From Acidimicrobiia bacterium (GTDB lineage: Bacteria; Actinomycetota; Acidimicrobiia; Spongiisociales; ZC4RG35): 64,000 nt of DNA. This document shows, piece by piece, positions 51,838 to 59,702 of this stretch. Within the stretch, counting starts at the first letter, position 1, and every line of letters begins with the position of its first letter. Under the pieces are notes generated by a model. The model saw only the letters and a list, made by a program, of their open reading frames with translations, made no database searches and had not been told where the DNA came from. Where the stretch lies: NCBI GenBank assembly GCA_017577575.1, contig PKRG01000008.1:1-64000 (forward strand), in the 5' to 3' direction. A program made the translations under genes and the position numbers.

Positions 51838-51980
51838 CGCTGCTCCTTCTGTAGGTTCTCTGGGTCCCAGAGAGTCGCACACGCCGTGCCGGCGTTCAAA
51901 GTCCACTCGGTTCCTCGTGGCGGGCAACGCCGGGCGTTCGGCTACCTTGCGGATGTAATCGAGACGGAAGGAGACGGAAC

Positions 51981-52409
51981 ATGGCTCTCGACAGCACCGC
52001 CCGCGCCCACTGGGAGGGCGACCTCTTCTCCGGTTCCGGCACGGTCAGCCTCGACACCGGCGCCGCCGGTCCCCTCGAAGTGAACTGGAAGGCCCGGGCC
52101 GAAGAGCACGGGGGGATCACCAGCCCCGAGGAGCTGATCGCCGCCGCCCACGCCACCTGCTACTCGATGGCCCTCTCCAACACCCTCGCCAAGGCCGGCT
52201 ATCCCCCGGCGAGCCTCGACGTGGAGGCCACGGCCACTTTCGTGCCCGGCACCGGCATCACCCAGATCGTGCTGCGTCTCGACGCCGACGTCCCCAACAT
52301 CGGAGAGGACGAGTTCCAGCAGGCGGCCCAGACCGCCAAAGACAACTGCCCGGTCTCCAAGGCCCTGGCCGGCAACGTGGAGATCTCCCTGGAGGCGAAC
52401 CTCCGCTGA
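51981..52409 (+). CDS. OsmC/Ohr-family peroxiredoxin-like protein
   Basis: A 142-residue OsmC-subfamily thiol peroxidase. The two redox cysteines are in HATCYSMALSNTL (about 59) and DNCPVSKALAG (about 126); ITSPEELIAAAHAT and EVNWKAR are family markers. It reduces organic hydroperoxides. It has its own short leader with GGAAGGAGA, divergent from the dehydrogenase. Confidence 0.92.
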   Translation: MALDSTARAHWEGDLFSGSGTVSLDTGAAGPLEVNWKARAEEHGGITSPEELIAAAHATCYSMALSNTLAKAGYPPASLDVEATATFVPGTGITQIVLRLDADVPNIGEDEFQQAAQTAKDNCPVSKALAGNVEISLEANLR

Positions 52410-52419
52410 AACCCTTCGC

Positions 52420-53508
52420 TCAGGAGGGCGGGGTCTGCTGGCCCATGGCCCGCGGCCCCGCCCTGAGCAGACAGGCGGCGAGGTGGTTGTCCGACTCCGG
52501 GACCTGCATCAGTTGCGGGTCCTCGACGTCGCAGAGGCCCATCTGTGCGATCGGACAGCGGGGGTGGAACCGGCACCCCGACGGGGGGTCGATGGGGGAG
52601 GGGATCTCCCCCCGAGGCATCGGCTGGGTCCGCCGGTGCTTGGGGTCGGGCACCGGGACGGCGTCGAGCAGCGCCTGGGTGTAGGGATGGGCGGGGGACC
52701 CGTACACCGACTTGAGCGGCCCCACCTCGACGATCCGGCCCAGATACATGATGGCGATCCGGTCGCACACGTACTTGGCGGTCGCCAAGTCGTGGGTGAT
52801 GAAGAGGTAGGTGAGGTCGAACTCGTCCTTCAACCTCATCATCAGGTCGAGCAGGGCAGACCGGACCGACACGTCGGCCATGGCGATCGGCTCGTCGGCG
52901 ACGATCAACTCCGGCCGGGTGACCAGGGCGCGGGCGATGACGATCCGCTGCCGCTGGCCGCCGGATATCTGGTGGGGGTACTTGTCGGCGTAGTTGGTGG
53001 GCGGGTTCATGCCCACCGCCTCCAGCATCTCCAGCACCCGCTTACGGCGCTGTCCCTCGCTCAGGTTCGGCTCGTGGATCTCCAGCGGATGGGCGATGGC
53101 CTGGCCGATCGTCATCCGGGGATTCAGCGAGGCCAGCGGGTCCTGGAAGATGATCTGCATGCGGGAGCGGAGCCGGCGCATCTCGTCCGGCGAGAGTTGG
53201 GACAGGTCCATCCCGTCGAAGAAGACCTTGCCCTCGGTGGGCTCGAGCAGGTTCAGGACCAGGCGTCCCACCGTCGACTTGCCGGACCCCGACTCGCCGG
53301 CGAGCCCGAACACCTCGCCGCGTCGGATCTCGAAGTCGACGCCGTCCACGGCCCGCACCGCCGGCTGCTCGCCGCGGTTGAACAGCGAGGCGAGGAACCC
53401 CGACTGGAGCGGGAAGTACTTCTTCACCCCGCGCACCTCGACGAGCGGCGGGCCCGCCTCGATGCGGTGGGTGGGCGTGGCGACTTGCTCGAGTCTGCTC
53501 TCAGGCAC
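52420..53508 (-). CDS. oppF: Oligopeptide/dipeptide ABC transporter ATPase (OppF/DppF type)
   Basis: The last gene of a five-gene importer; 362 residues. Walker A GESGSGKST, Q-loop IFQDPLASLNPRMT, signature ISGGQRQRIVIARAL, Walker B LIVADEPIAMADVS and FITHDL. The D-loop reads AMAD instead of the more usual SALD. The C-terminal oligo_HPY domain has CRFHPRCPIAQMGLC, cysteines that in some homologues bind an Fe-S cluster. It overlaps oppD by 8 nt. Confidence 0.92.
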   Translation of the reverse strand: MPESRLEQVATPTHRIEAGPPLVEVRGVKKYFPLQSGFLASLFNRGEQPAVRAVDGVDFEIRRGEVFGLAGESGSGKSTVGRLVLNLLEPTEGKVFFDGMDLSQLSPDEMRRLRSRMQIIFQDPLASLNPRMTIGQAIAHPLEIHEPNLSEGQRRKRVLEMLEAVGMNPPTNYADKYPHQISGGQRQRIVIARALVTRPELIVADEPIAMADVSVRSALLDLMMRLKDEFDLTYLFITHDLATAKYVCDRIAIMYLGRIVEVGPLKSVYGSPAHPYTQALLDAVPVPDPKHRRTQPMPRGEIPSPIDPPSGCRFHPRCPIAQMGLCDVEDPQLMQVPESDNHLAACLLRAGPRAMGQQTPPS

Positions 53509-54514
53509 CGATGGCCACCTTCTGCGGATGCGGATGATGGAGCCAACACGCCACCCGGGTGTCCTCGGAGGCGCCTTCGGGCGGCGCGAACGGAGGGTCG
53601 TAGATCGGGCAGACCTCCTCCATCATGTAGGGGCAGCGGGGGTGGAACCGGCAGCCCGGTGGAGGCGAGCTCAGGTCGGGAGGTGAGCCCTCCATCTTGT
53701 ACAGGGCGCCGCTGTCCAGCTCGATGTTCGGCACCGACTTCAGCAGCCCTTCCGTGTAGGGATGGAGGGGCTTTTCGAAGACCTGGTTCACGTCGCCGAT
53801 CTCCACCAGCTTGGCGGCGTACATCACCGCCACCCGGTCGGCGACCTCGGCGACCACGCCGATGTTGTGGGTGATCAACAGGATCGTGAGGTTGAACTCG
53901 TCGCGCAGCTCCTTGAGCAGATCGAGGAACTTCGCCTCCACGATCACGTCGAGGGAGGTGGTGGGTTCGTCGGCGATCACCAGATCGCAGTTGAGGGCCA
54001 GGGCGAGGGCGATCATGACCCGCTGGCGCATGCCTCCCGACATCTGGTGCGGGTAGTCCTTGACCCGCTCCCGGCGGATGCCGAGCCGCTCCACCAGCTC
54101 CTCGGCCCGTGCCCTCGCCTCCTCTTCGGTCCACTCCGGCTCGTGGGTGAGCATCGTCTCGGTGAGGTGCTCGACGATGCGCTGGACCGGGTTGAGCGAG
54201 GTCATCGGGTCCTGGAAGACCATGCCGAGGCGGCTGCCTCGCAGGTCACGCATCTGGCGCTCGCTCAACTCCATCAGGTTCTGGCCGTCGAACCACAGCT
54301 CGCCGGAGGTGATGCGAGCCGACCCGTTGCGGAGGCGCATCATCGCCTTGCCCAGCGTCGACTTGCCCGAGCCGGACTCGCCGACCAGACCGAGGATCTC
54401 GCCCCGGCGGATGTCGAGGGAGACGTCGTCGACGCCTTTGACCACACCGTGGCGGGTCTCGTACTCGACGGTCAGGTTGCGGACTGAGTAGAGGATGTCG
54501 GAGGAAGTAGCCAT
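53501..54514 (-). CDS. oppD: Oligopeptide/dipeptide ABC transporter ATPase (OppD/DppD type)
   Basis: A 337-residue ATPase. Walker A GESGSGKST near 43-51, Q-loop VFQDPMTSLNPVQ, signature MSGGMRQRVMIALAL, Walker B LVIADEPTTSLDV, LITHNI, and C-terminal CRFHPRCPYMMEEVC. Pairs with OppF as the heterodimeric motor. It starts directly after the stop of the permease gene. Confidence 0.93.
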   Translation of the reverse strand: MATSSDILYSVRNLTVEYETRHGVVKGVDDVSLDIRRGEILGLVGESGSGKSTLGKAMMRLRNGSARITSGELWFDGQNLMELSERQMRDLRGSRLGMVFQDPMTSLNPVQRIVEHLTETMLTHEPEWTEEEARARAEELVERLGIRRERVKDYPHQMSGGMRQRVMIALALALNCDLVIADEPTTSLDVIVEAKFLDLLKELRDEFNLTILLITHNIGVVAEVADRVAVMYAAKLVEIGDVNQVFEKPLHPYTEGLLKSVPNIELDSGALYKMEGSPPDLSSPPPGCRFHPRCPYMMEEVCPIYDPPFAPPEGASEDTRVACWLHHPHPQKVAIGA

Positions 54515-55795
54515 TCAGCGATCTCGCAGCTTCGGGTTGAGGATCTCGGTGAGGCCTTCACCGAGCATGGTGAACGCCAAGACGACGAGCATGATCGCCA
54601 GCCCCGGGAATGTGACCAGCCACCAGGCGGTCTGGATGAACTCCTGGCCGCGGGCGATGTCGATGCCCCAGTCGGCGGTGCTGGGCGGCAGCCCCAAGCC
54701 CAGAAACGACAGGCCCGCCCCGGTGATGATGGCGTCGGCGATGTTGACCGAGAAGATGATCGACACCGACGGGATCACGTTCGGGTAGATGTAGCGGCGC
54801 AGGATCGTGCTCGGCTTGGCACCGATCGAGCGGGCCGCCTCCACGTACACCTCCTGTTTCACCGACAGGGTCTGGCCGCGGACGATCCGGTAGTACGTGG
54901 GGATGTAGAGGACGGCGATGGCGATGATCACGTTCAGGATCGATGGGCCGAGCACCGCCGTGATCGCGATCGCCAGGATCAGCCCCGGGAAGGCGTAGAG
55001 GCTGTCCATGAAGACCGTCATCACCCGGTCGATCTTGCCTCCGGCGTAGCCGGCGACGAGGCCCAGGGGGACGCCGAGGAAGAGGGCGACCAGGGAGGCG
55101 CTGAAGCCGATGATCAGGGCGACACGCGTGCCCCAGATGAGGCGGGAGTAGACGTCCTGGCCGATCTGGTTGGTGCCGAGCAGGAAATCACCGGCGGAAG
55201 CGACCCCACCGCTGATGTCCGAGGGTGCGTCCAGGTCGGGGAACTGGCCGGCGGCCTCCTCGTACTGCACCGAGCTCAGAACCGCGGCGAACGCCTCGCC
55301 TTCCTGGACCGCCTGCAGCACCTCTTCGACGGTGTCGTAGCGGCGGATGTTGGGTCGGAGCCGCAGGCCGCTGTCCGATTCCTGCAGCTCGTCGTCGAGC
55401 AGGGCGGCCTGCTCACGCAGGGCGCCGGCGGTGGGCGCTCCCCGCAACACGGCGATCGGCGGGCGGGAGACCTCGTCGTCGGGCCCCGTCGCCAGGTCCT
55501 CCAACGTCGACAGGCCACTGTCGGCTCGGACGATCAGGAGCGGCAGATCGGGCGTCTCTCCCGGCGCCAGAAATCGCGGGCCGACCTGCTCGTGGGGGCC
55601 GTAGGGAGCGAACCACTGCGGGAACAGGGCGACCACGATGAAGGCCAGGACCATCACGCTCGAGATCGCCACGAACCACCAGTCGGCGCCGTACCACTTG
55701 CGCGCCCGGAGGAGCCGGCGGACGAACCCGACCCGGGCGAGCTCCTCCTCCCACTGGGGGACGGCGGTCTCTTGGTCCTGGACTGGCAGATTCAT
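54515..55795 (-). CDS. oppC: Peptide ABC permease (OppC type) with inserted external domain
   Basis: A 426-residue permease, about 130 residues longer than usual OppC/DppC. Residues 1-65 hold the cytosolic tail and TM1 (FVAISSVMVLAFIVVALFP); the normal core resumes near 206 with LLGTNQIGQDVYSRLIWG and continues through the EAA loop (EAARSIGAKPSTILRRYIYP) to the end. In between, about residues 84-205 (DNA 55183-55546) form an alpha/beta segment outside the membrane: LSTLEDLA, PPIAVLRGAPTAGALREQ, IRRYDTVEEVLQAVQEGE, FAAVLSSVQYEEA. This order resembles one lobe of a family-3 solute-binding protein. Confidence 0.9.
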   Translation of the reverse strand: MNLPVQDQETAVPQWEEELARVGFVRRLLRARKWYGADWWFVAISSVMVLAFIVVALFPQWFAPYGPHEQVGPRFLAPGETPDLPLLIVRADSGLSTLEDLATGPDDEVSRPPIAVLRGAPTAGALREQAALLDDELQESDSGLRLRPNIRRYDTVEEVLQAVQEGEAFAAVLSSVQYEEAAGQFPDLDAPSDISGGVASAGDFLLGTNQIGQDVYSRLIWGTRVALIIGFSASLVALFLGVPLGLVAGYAGGKIDRVMTVFMDSLYAFPGLILAIAITAVLGPSILNVIIAIAVLYIPTYYRIVRGQTLSVKQEVYVEAARSIGAKPSTILRRYIYPNVIPSVSIIFSVNIADAIITGAGLSFLGLGLPPSTADWGIDIARGQEFIQTAWWLVTFPGLAIMLVVLAFTMLGEGLTEILNPKLRDR

Positions 55796-55797
55796 GG

Positions 55798-56895
55798 TCA
55801 GTACCTGACTCGGGGGTCGACGAGCGAGTAGACGATGTCCACCGCCAGGCTGATCAGGGCGACGAGCATGGCGAACATCGTGATCACGCTCTGGACGGCG
55901 GTGTAGTCACGCGAAGAGATCCGCTGCACCAGGTACTGGCCCATCCCCGGCCACGAGAACACGGTCTCGGTGAGGACGGCGCCGGCGAGCAGGATGGCGA
56001 CCTGGAGGCCGAGGAGCGTGATCACGGGGATGATGGCGTTCTTCAGGGCGTGGCTGCCGACGACTATGCGCTCGCGGATCCCTCGGGCGCGTGCCGCCCC
56101 GATGTATTCCATCTGCAGCGTCTCGATCACGTTCACGCGGGTGAGGCGGAGGAAGACGCCGGACAGGATGAGGCCCAGGGTGACCACCGGCAAGACGAGG
56201 TGGGAGAGCGACGACCACAGGGCCGCCCAGTTGCCGGTGATGATGGCGTCGAGCCACAGGATGTTGGTGGTCCTCTCCAGCGTCGTGGCGATCACCGGGT
56301 CGATGCGCCCGGCGATCGGAGTCCAGCCGAGGCGGACCCCGAAGACGAGCTGGAAGATCAACCCCAACCAGAAGACCGGTATCGAATAGATGACCACCGA
56401 ATAGAGCCGCAGCGCGTAGTCGAACGGTCGTTTGCGGCGGGCGGCGGCCAGGGTGCCGCCGACGATCCCGATGAGCAGAGCGAGCCCGGCGGCGGGGATC
56501 ACGAGCTCCAACGTGGCGGGGAACCGCTCGCTCATCTCGTCGATGATCGGGCGACGGCCACCAGTGAGGGAGTTGCCGAAGTCCAGGGTGACGATGTCAC
56601 CCAGGAACCTTCCGTACTGGACGATGAGCGGGTCGTCGAGGCCCAGCTGTTCCCGCATCCGGGCGACGGTCTCGGCGCTTCCTTTCGGTCCCAGCGACGA
56701 GCGGACCGGGTCGCCGGGCAACACGCGCATCACGAAGAAGACCAGGCTGGCCAGGATGAAGACCATCGGGATGAGGAGCCCGATGCGGGTGAGGATGTAG
56801 CGGCGGAGGCCGGCGGAGCCGCGCACGAAGATGTACGCCAGCCCGATCAGCGCCGGGATTCCGATGATCAGGAAGATCAGTGCGAGGGGGGACAA
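55798..56895 (-). CDS. oppB: Peptide ABC permease (OppB type)
   Basis: A 365-residue permease. An extra N-terminal span (ALIFLIIGIPALIGLAYIFV) precedes the usual start YILTRIGLLIPMVFILASLVFF. RVLPGDPVRSSLG, FGNSLTGGRRP, YSIPVFWLGLIFQLVFG and the EAA loop EYIGAARARGIRERIVVGSHALKN (in parts) are OppB/DppB hallmarks; LLGLQVAILLAGAVLTETVFSWPGMG closes it. It lies 2 nt before oppC. Confidence 0.92.
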   Translation of the reverse strand: MSPLALIFLIIGIPALIGLAYIFVRGSAGLRRYILTRIGLLIPMVFILASLVFFVMRVLPGDPVRSSLGPKGSAETVARMREQLGLDDPLIVQYGRFLGDIVTLDFGNSLTGGRRPIIDEMSERFPATLELVIPAAGLALLIGIVGGTLAAARRKRPFDYALRLYSVVIYSIPVFWLGLIFQLVFGVRLGWTPIAGRIDPVIATTLERTTNILWLDAIITGNWAALWSSLSHLVLPVVTLGLILSGVFLRLTRVNVIETLQMEYIGAARARGIRERIVVGSHALKNAIIPVITLLGLQVAILLAGAVLTETVFSWPGMGQYLVQRISSRDYTAVQSVITMFAMLVALISLAVDIVYSLVDPRVRY

Positions 56896-56923
56896 GACGA
56901 TCGACTCGGATCGATGGGTGGTT

Positions 56924-56952
56924 CGTGGGGCGGGCCTGAGGCCCGCCCCACG
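56924..56952 (-). terminator. Intercistronic hairpin between oppA and oppB
   Basis: A perfect 13-bp stem (56924-56936 with 56940-56952) with TGA loop. On the minus strand no T-run follows, so it is more likely a 3' stabiliser or partial terminator that raises oppA mRNA over the permease part, as is common for binding-protein genes. Confidence 0.6.
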
Positions 56953-56964
56953 ATCTTACGCCCG

Positions 56965-58692
56965 TCAGTTCTCGGACAGAACGGAGTAGTAGAACTCCAG
57001 GTTCGGGCCGATGTTGAGGGTCTCGGGGCTCGCGTACTCGTCGGAGCCGGAGACACCGTCCCGGGGCACGACGTGCTCGGTCTCGAAGTAGATCGGCAGC
57101 GTCACCACCAGGTCGGCGTAGATCTCCTGGATCTCCTCGTAGAGAGCGGCCCGGGCGTCCTCGTCCTGCTCGACCGAAGCCTCGTTGAGGAGGTCGACGA
57201 GCTGGGCGGCCTGATCGTTGATCGGCTCACCCTCGGGCGAGGTCACCATCGTGCCGAGACCGCCGTTGAACACGAACGGCTCGAGGTAGTTCGACGAGTC
57301 CGGGAAGTCGAAGAACCAGCCCAGGACGCCGCCGGGGTAGGCCTCGCCGCCCGTGAGGGCCGTCACGTAGGTGCTCCACTCCTGCGGCTGCAGGGTGACG
57401 TCGATGACGCCGGTGGCCTCCAGCTGCTGCTCGATGAGCTGCATCCAGTCGGCCGTGGCGGCACCGTAGTGCTCCGGCGGATACCACAGCTCGAGCTCGA
57501 GCGGGTTGTTCTCGTCGTAGCCGGACTCGGCCAGGTAGGCGCGGGCGGCGTCGAGGTCCGGGCTCTGATACATCTCGTCGAAGATCTCGGTGGCACCGAT
57601 GAAGCCCGGCGGGACCATCGAGTACAGAGGCTCGACCTGGCCACCGTAGACCACGTCGACGATCTCGTCGCGGTCGATGGCCGACGCCACGGCCTTGCGG
57701 ACGTTGATGTCGTCCATCGGCTCGATGGCGTAGTTGAGGATCAGGTACCGGATCGAGCCACCCTCGATGGCGCCGATCGTCAGGCCCTCGGCGCCTTCGA
57801 GCTCGCTGACGAGCTCGGCGCCCAGGATGCGCCAGGCGATGTCGATGTCGCCGTTCTGGACGGCCAGGGCCATCGTCTGCGGGTCCGAGAAGTAGCGGAT
57901 GATGATCCGATCGACCTGCGGCTGGAGCTCACCCGTGTAGTTCGGGTTCGGCTCGAGCACGGTCTGCTCGCCCTGGGTGTACTCGGTGATGTACCAGGGG
58001 CCCGTCCCGTGGACCGGCGCCTCCGGGAAGGTGACGCACTCGTCAGCCGGGAACGTGTCCGGGTGGGCGGGCAGGAAGGCCGCCGTCGCCAGCAACTGGG
58101 GGAAGTAGGCGACCGGACGGGTCAGCGTGAACTGCAGCGTGCTCGAATCCAGCGCCTCGATGCTCTCGAGGAACGGGGTCGCCAGAGCGTTTGCGACGCC
58201 GTTCGGGCAGTCGGGGCCGATGGTGAGCAAGCGGTTCAGCTGCTCGGCGTACATCTCGGCGGTCAGCTCGGTGCCGTCCGAGAACTGGACGCCTTCACGC
58301 ATCCGCACGGTGTAGACCAGTCCGTCCTCGGACACCTCCGGCATCTCCTCGGCGAGGCCGGTCGTCAGCTCCAGCTCGCCGGGCCGCCACCGCAGCAAGC
58401 CCTCGTTGATGTTCTTGAGGAGCTCCCAGTCGTGGATGGCGTAGGCGTCGGCGGGGTCGAGCGAGGCGATCGTGTCGGTCGTGCCGATGATGATCGTCCC
58501 GTCGGCCTCGCCGGCCGGCGCGCCAGTGGTGTCGGGCGTCTCCGCCGCCGTGGTCGACGTGGTGTCGCCCTCGGTGGTATCGGGGACGGTGGTATCACCC
58601 GCGGTCGTGGCAGTCGTGTCCTCGGTGGTGCCGCCGGTGCAGGCAGCCAACACGAGGACGAGCACCGCCACCACGGATATCCATCGTTTCAT
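56965..58692 (-). CDS. oppA: Peptide ABC transporter substrate-binding lipoprotein
   Basis: A 575-residue family-5 binding protein (OppA/DppA). Signal ISVVAVLVLVLAAC with lipobox Cys18, Thr/Glu linker to about 62, then IIIGTTDTIASLDPADAY. The family-5 signature is seen around LAEEMPEVSEDGLVYTVRMREGVQFSDG (in parts); PVHGTGPWYITEY, NPNYTG and AIDRDEIVDVVYGG are typical. First gene of the operon oppA-oppB-oppC-oppD-oppF; AAGGAG stands 7 nt before the ATG. Confidence 0.94.
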   Translation of the reverse strand: MKRWISVVAVLVLVLAACTGGTTEDTTATTAGDTTVPDTTEGDTTSTTAAETPDTTGAPAGEADGTIIIGTTDTIASLDPADAYAIHDWELLKNINEGLLRWRPGELELTTGLAEEMPEVSEDGLVYTVRMREGVQFSDGTELTAEMYAEQLNRLLTIGPDCPNGVANALATPFLESIEALDSSTLQFTLTRPVAYFPQLLATAAFLPAHPDTFPADECVTFPEAPVHGTGPWYITEYTQGEQTVLEPNPNYTGELQPQVDRIIIRYFSDPQTMALAVQNGDIDIAWRILGAELVSELEGAEGLTIGAIEGGSIRYLILNYAIEPMDDINVRKAVASAIDRDEIVDVVYGGQVEPLYSMVPPGFIGATEIFDEMYQSPDLDAARAYLAESGYDENNPLELELWYPPEHYGAATADWMQLIEQQLEATGVIDVTLQPQEWSTYVTALTGGEAYPGGVLGWFFDFPDSSNYLEPFVFNGGLGTMVTSPEGEPINDQAAQLVDLLNEASVEQDEDARAALYEEIQEIYADLVVTLPIYFETEHVVPRDGVSGSDEYASPETLNIGPNLEFYYSVLSEN

Positions 58693-58718
58693 CGTGTCTC
58701 CTTCTAGGTGACGAGAAA

Positions 58719-58738
58719 CTCCGAGCGAGATCTCGGAG
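58719..58738 (-). terminator. Possible weak terminator between ligD-like gene and oppA
   Basis: A 7-bp stem CTCCGAG/CTCGGAG with 6-nt loop; on the minus strand TTTCTCG follows. It lies between the end of the LigD-polymerase gene (58782) and the oppA start and could end the former transcript or be part of the oppA leader. Confidence 0.45.
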
Positions 58739-58781
58739 GTTCACCAGAGAAGGCTACTCATGCAAGACGGTGAACCGAACG

Positions 58782-59678
58782 TCAGCGCTTGCGCCCGAAC
58801 CGGTCGAACGGCTCGTCGGCCCCGACATCGTGCTCGGCGGCGAGGCGGGCGACGGCTTCGAGATCGAGTGATGCTGCGGCGGGCCAGGGGTCGTCTGTGC
58901 CGAGGCGCTCCGGCGCGTCCCTGATGGTCCACCTCCGGGGGTCGGTGTCGTCGAGCTCCTCCCAGGAGATGGGCATGGCGACCGGGGCCCCCGGGCGGGG
59001 CCGGAGAGACCACGGGCAGACCGTCGACTGCGCCCAGCGGTTGCGGAGCCAGTCCACGAACACCCGGCCCGCCCGGTCCTTCTTCGAGAACGCGGTGGTG
59101 GTCGCCTCCGGGTGGCGGGCGGCGACCACGCCGGCCAGCAGTCGGGCGGCGTGGCCGACGGCGTCGAAGTCGTGGTGGGGCTCGATCAGCGCCACCACGT
59201 GGTAGCCGCTGGAGCCGGTCGTCATCAGTCCGGGAGAGAGGCCGACGTCTTCCATGACCTGGCGCGCCGCCCGCGCCGCTTCCCTGGGCGGCTCGCCGCC
59301 CTTCGGGGGGTCGAGGTCCAGGACGAGACGGTCGGGCCGGTCCAGGTCGGGCAGCCGGGAGGTCCAGATGTGGAACGTGATCGTGTTCTGGTTGACCAGG
59401 TAGACCAGATCGTCGACGGAGTCGCACGACGGGTGCACCGTCGTGCCGCCTTCCTTGGGGACTTCTATCCGCTCGATCGATTCGGGGAAGTACTCCGGGG
59501 CGTTCTTCTGCATGAACCCCGACTCTTCGATCCCGCTCGGGAATCGCTGCAGCGTCAGCGGCCGACCCCGCAGGTGGGGCAGCATCGCATCGGCCACGGC
59601 CCTGTAGTAGTCGACCACCTCGCCTTTGGTGATCCCGTCCTGTGGGAACAGGACCTTCTCCGGATGCGACACCTCCAC
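58782..59678 (-). CDS. Stand-alone LigD polymerase (primase-like) domain protein
   Basis: A 298-residue archaeo-eukaryotic-primase-like polymerase of the LigD-Pol/PrimPol family. It starts in the family style SHPEKVLFPQDGITKGEVVDYY; YLVNQNTITFHIWTSR, the metal-binding DLDPP at 121-125 (Asp121 and Asp123), TTGSSGYHVVALIEP, TAFSKKDRAGRVFVDWLRN and PWSLRPRPGAPVAMPISWEEL are all present. In non-homologous end joining this domain adds or fills nucleotides at breaks. There is no ligase or nuclease domain and no Ku gene nearby, so it may act alone or with partners elsewhere. Confidence 0.9.
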   Translation of the reverse strand: MEVSHPEKVLFPQDGITKGEVVDYYRAVADAMLPHLRGRPLTLQRFPSGIEESGFMQKNAPEYFPESIERIEVPKEGGTTVHPSCDSVDDLVYLVNQNTITFHIWTSRLPDLDRPDRLVLDLDPPKGGEPPREAARAARQVMEDVGLSPGLMTTGSSGYHVVALIEPHHDFDAVGHAARLLAGVVAARHPEATTTAFSKKDRAGRVFVDWLRNRWAQSTVCPWSLRPRPGAPVAMPISWEELDDTDPRRWTIRDAPERLGTDDPWPAAASLDLEAVARLAAEHDVGADEPFDRFGRKR

Positions 59679-59702
59679 CTGCCCATGTTGGCAGGTCCTG
59701 GT

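Noticed and set aside
56050..58707. An 885-codon plus-strand frame antisense to oppA and oppB
   Set aside because: Composition is that of an antisense shadow; oppA and oppB have clear family motifs on the other strand.
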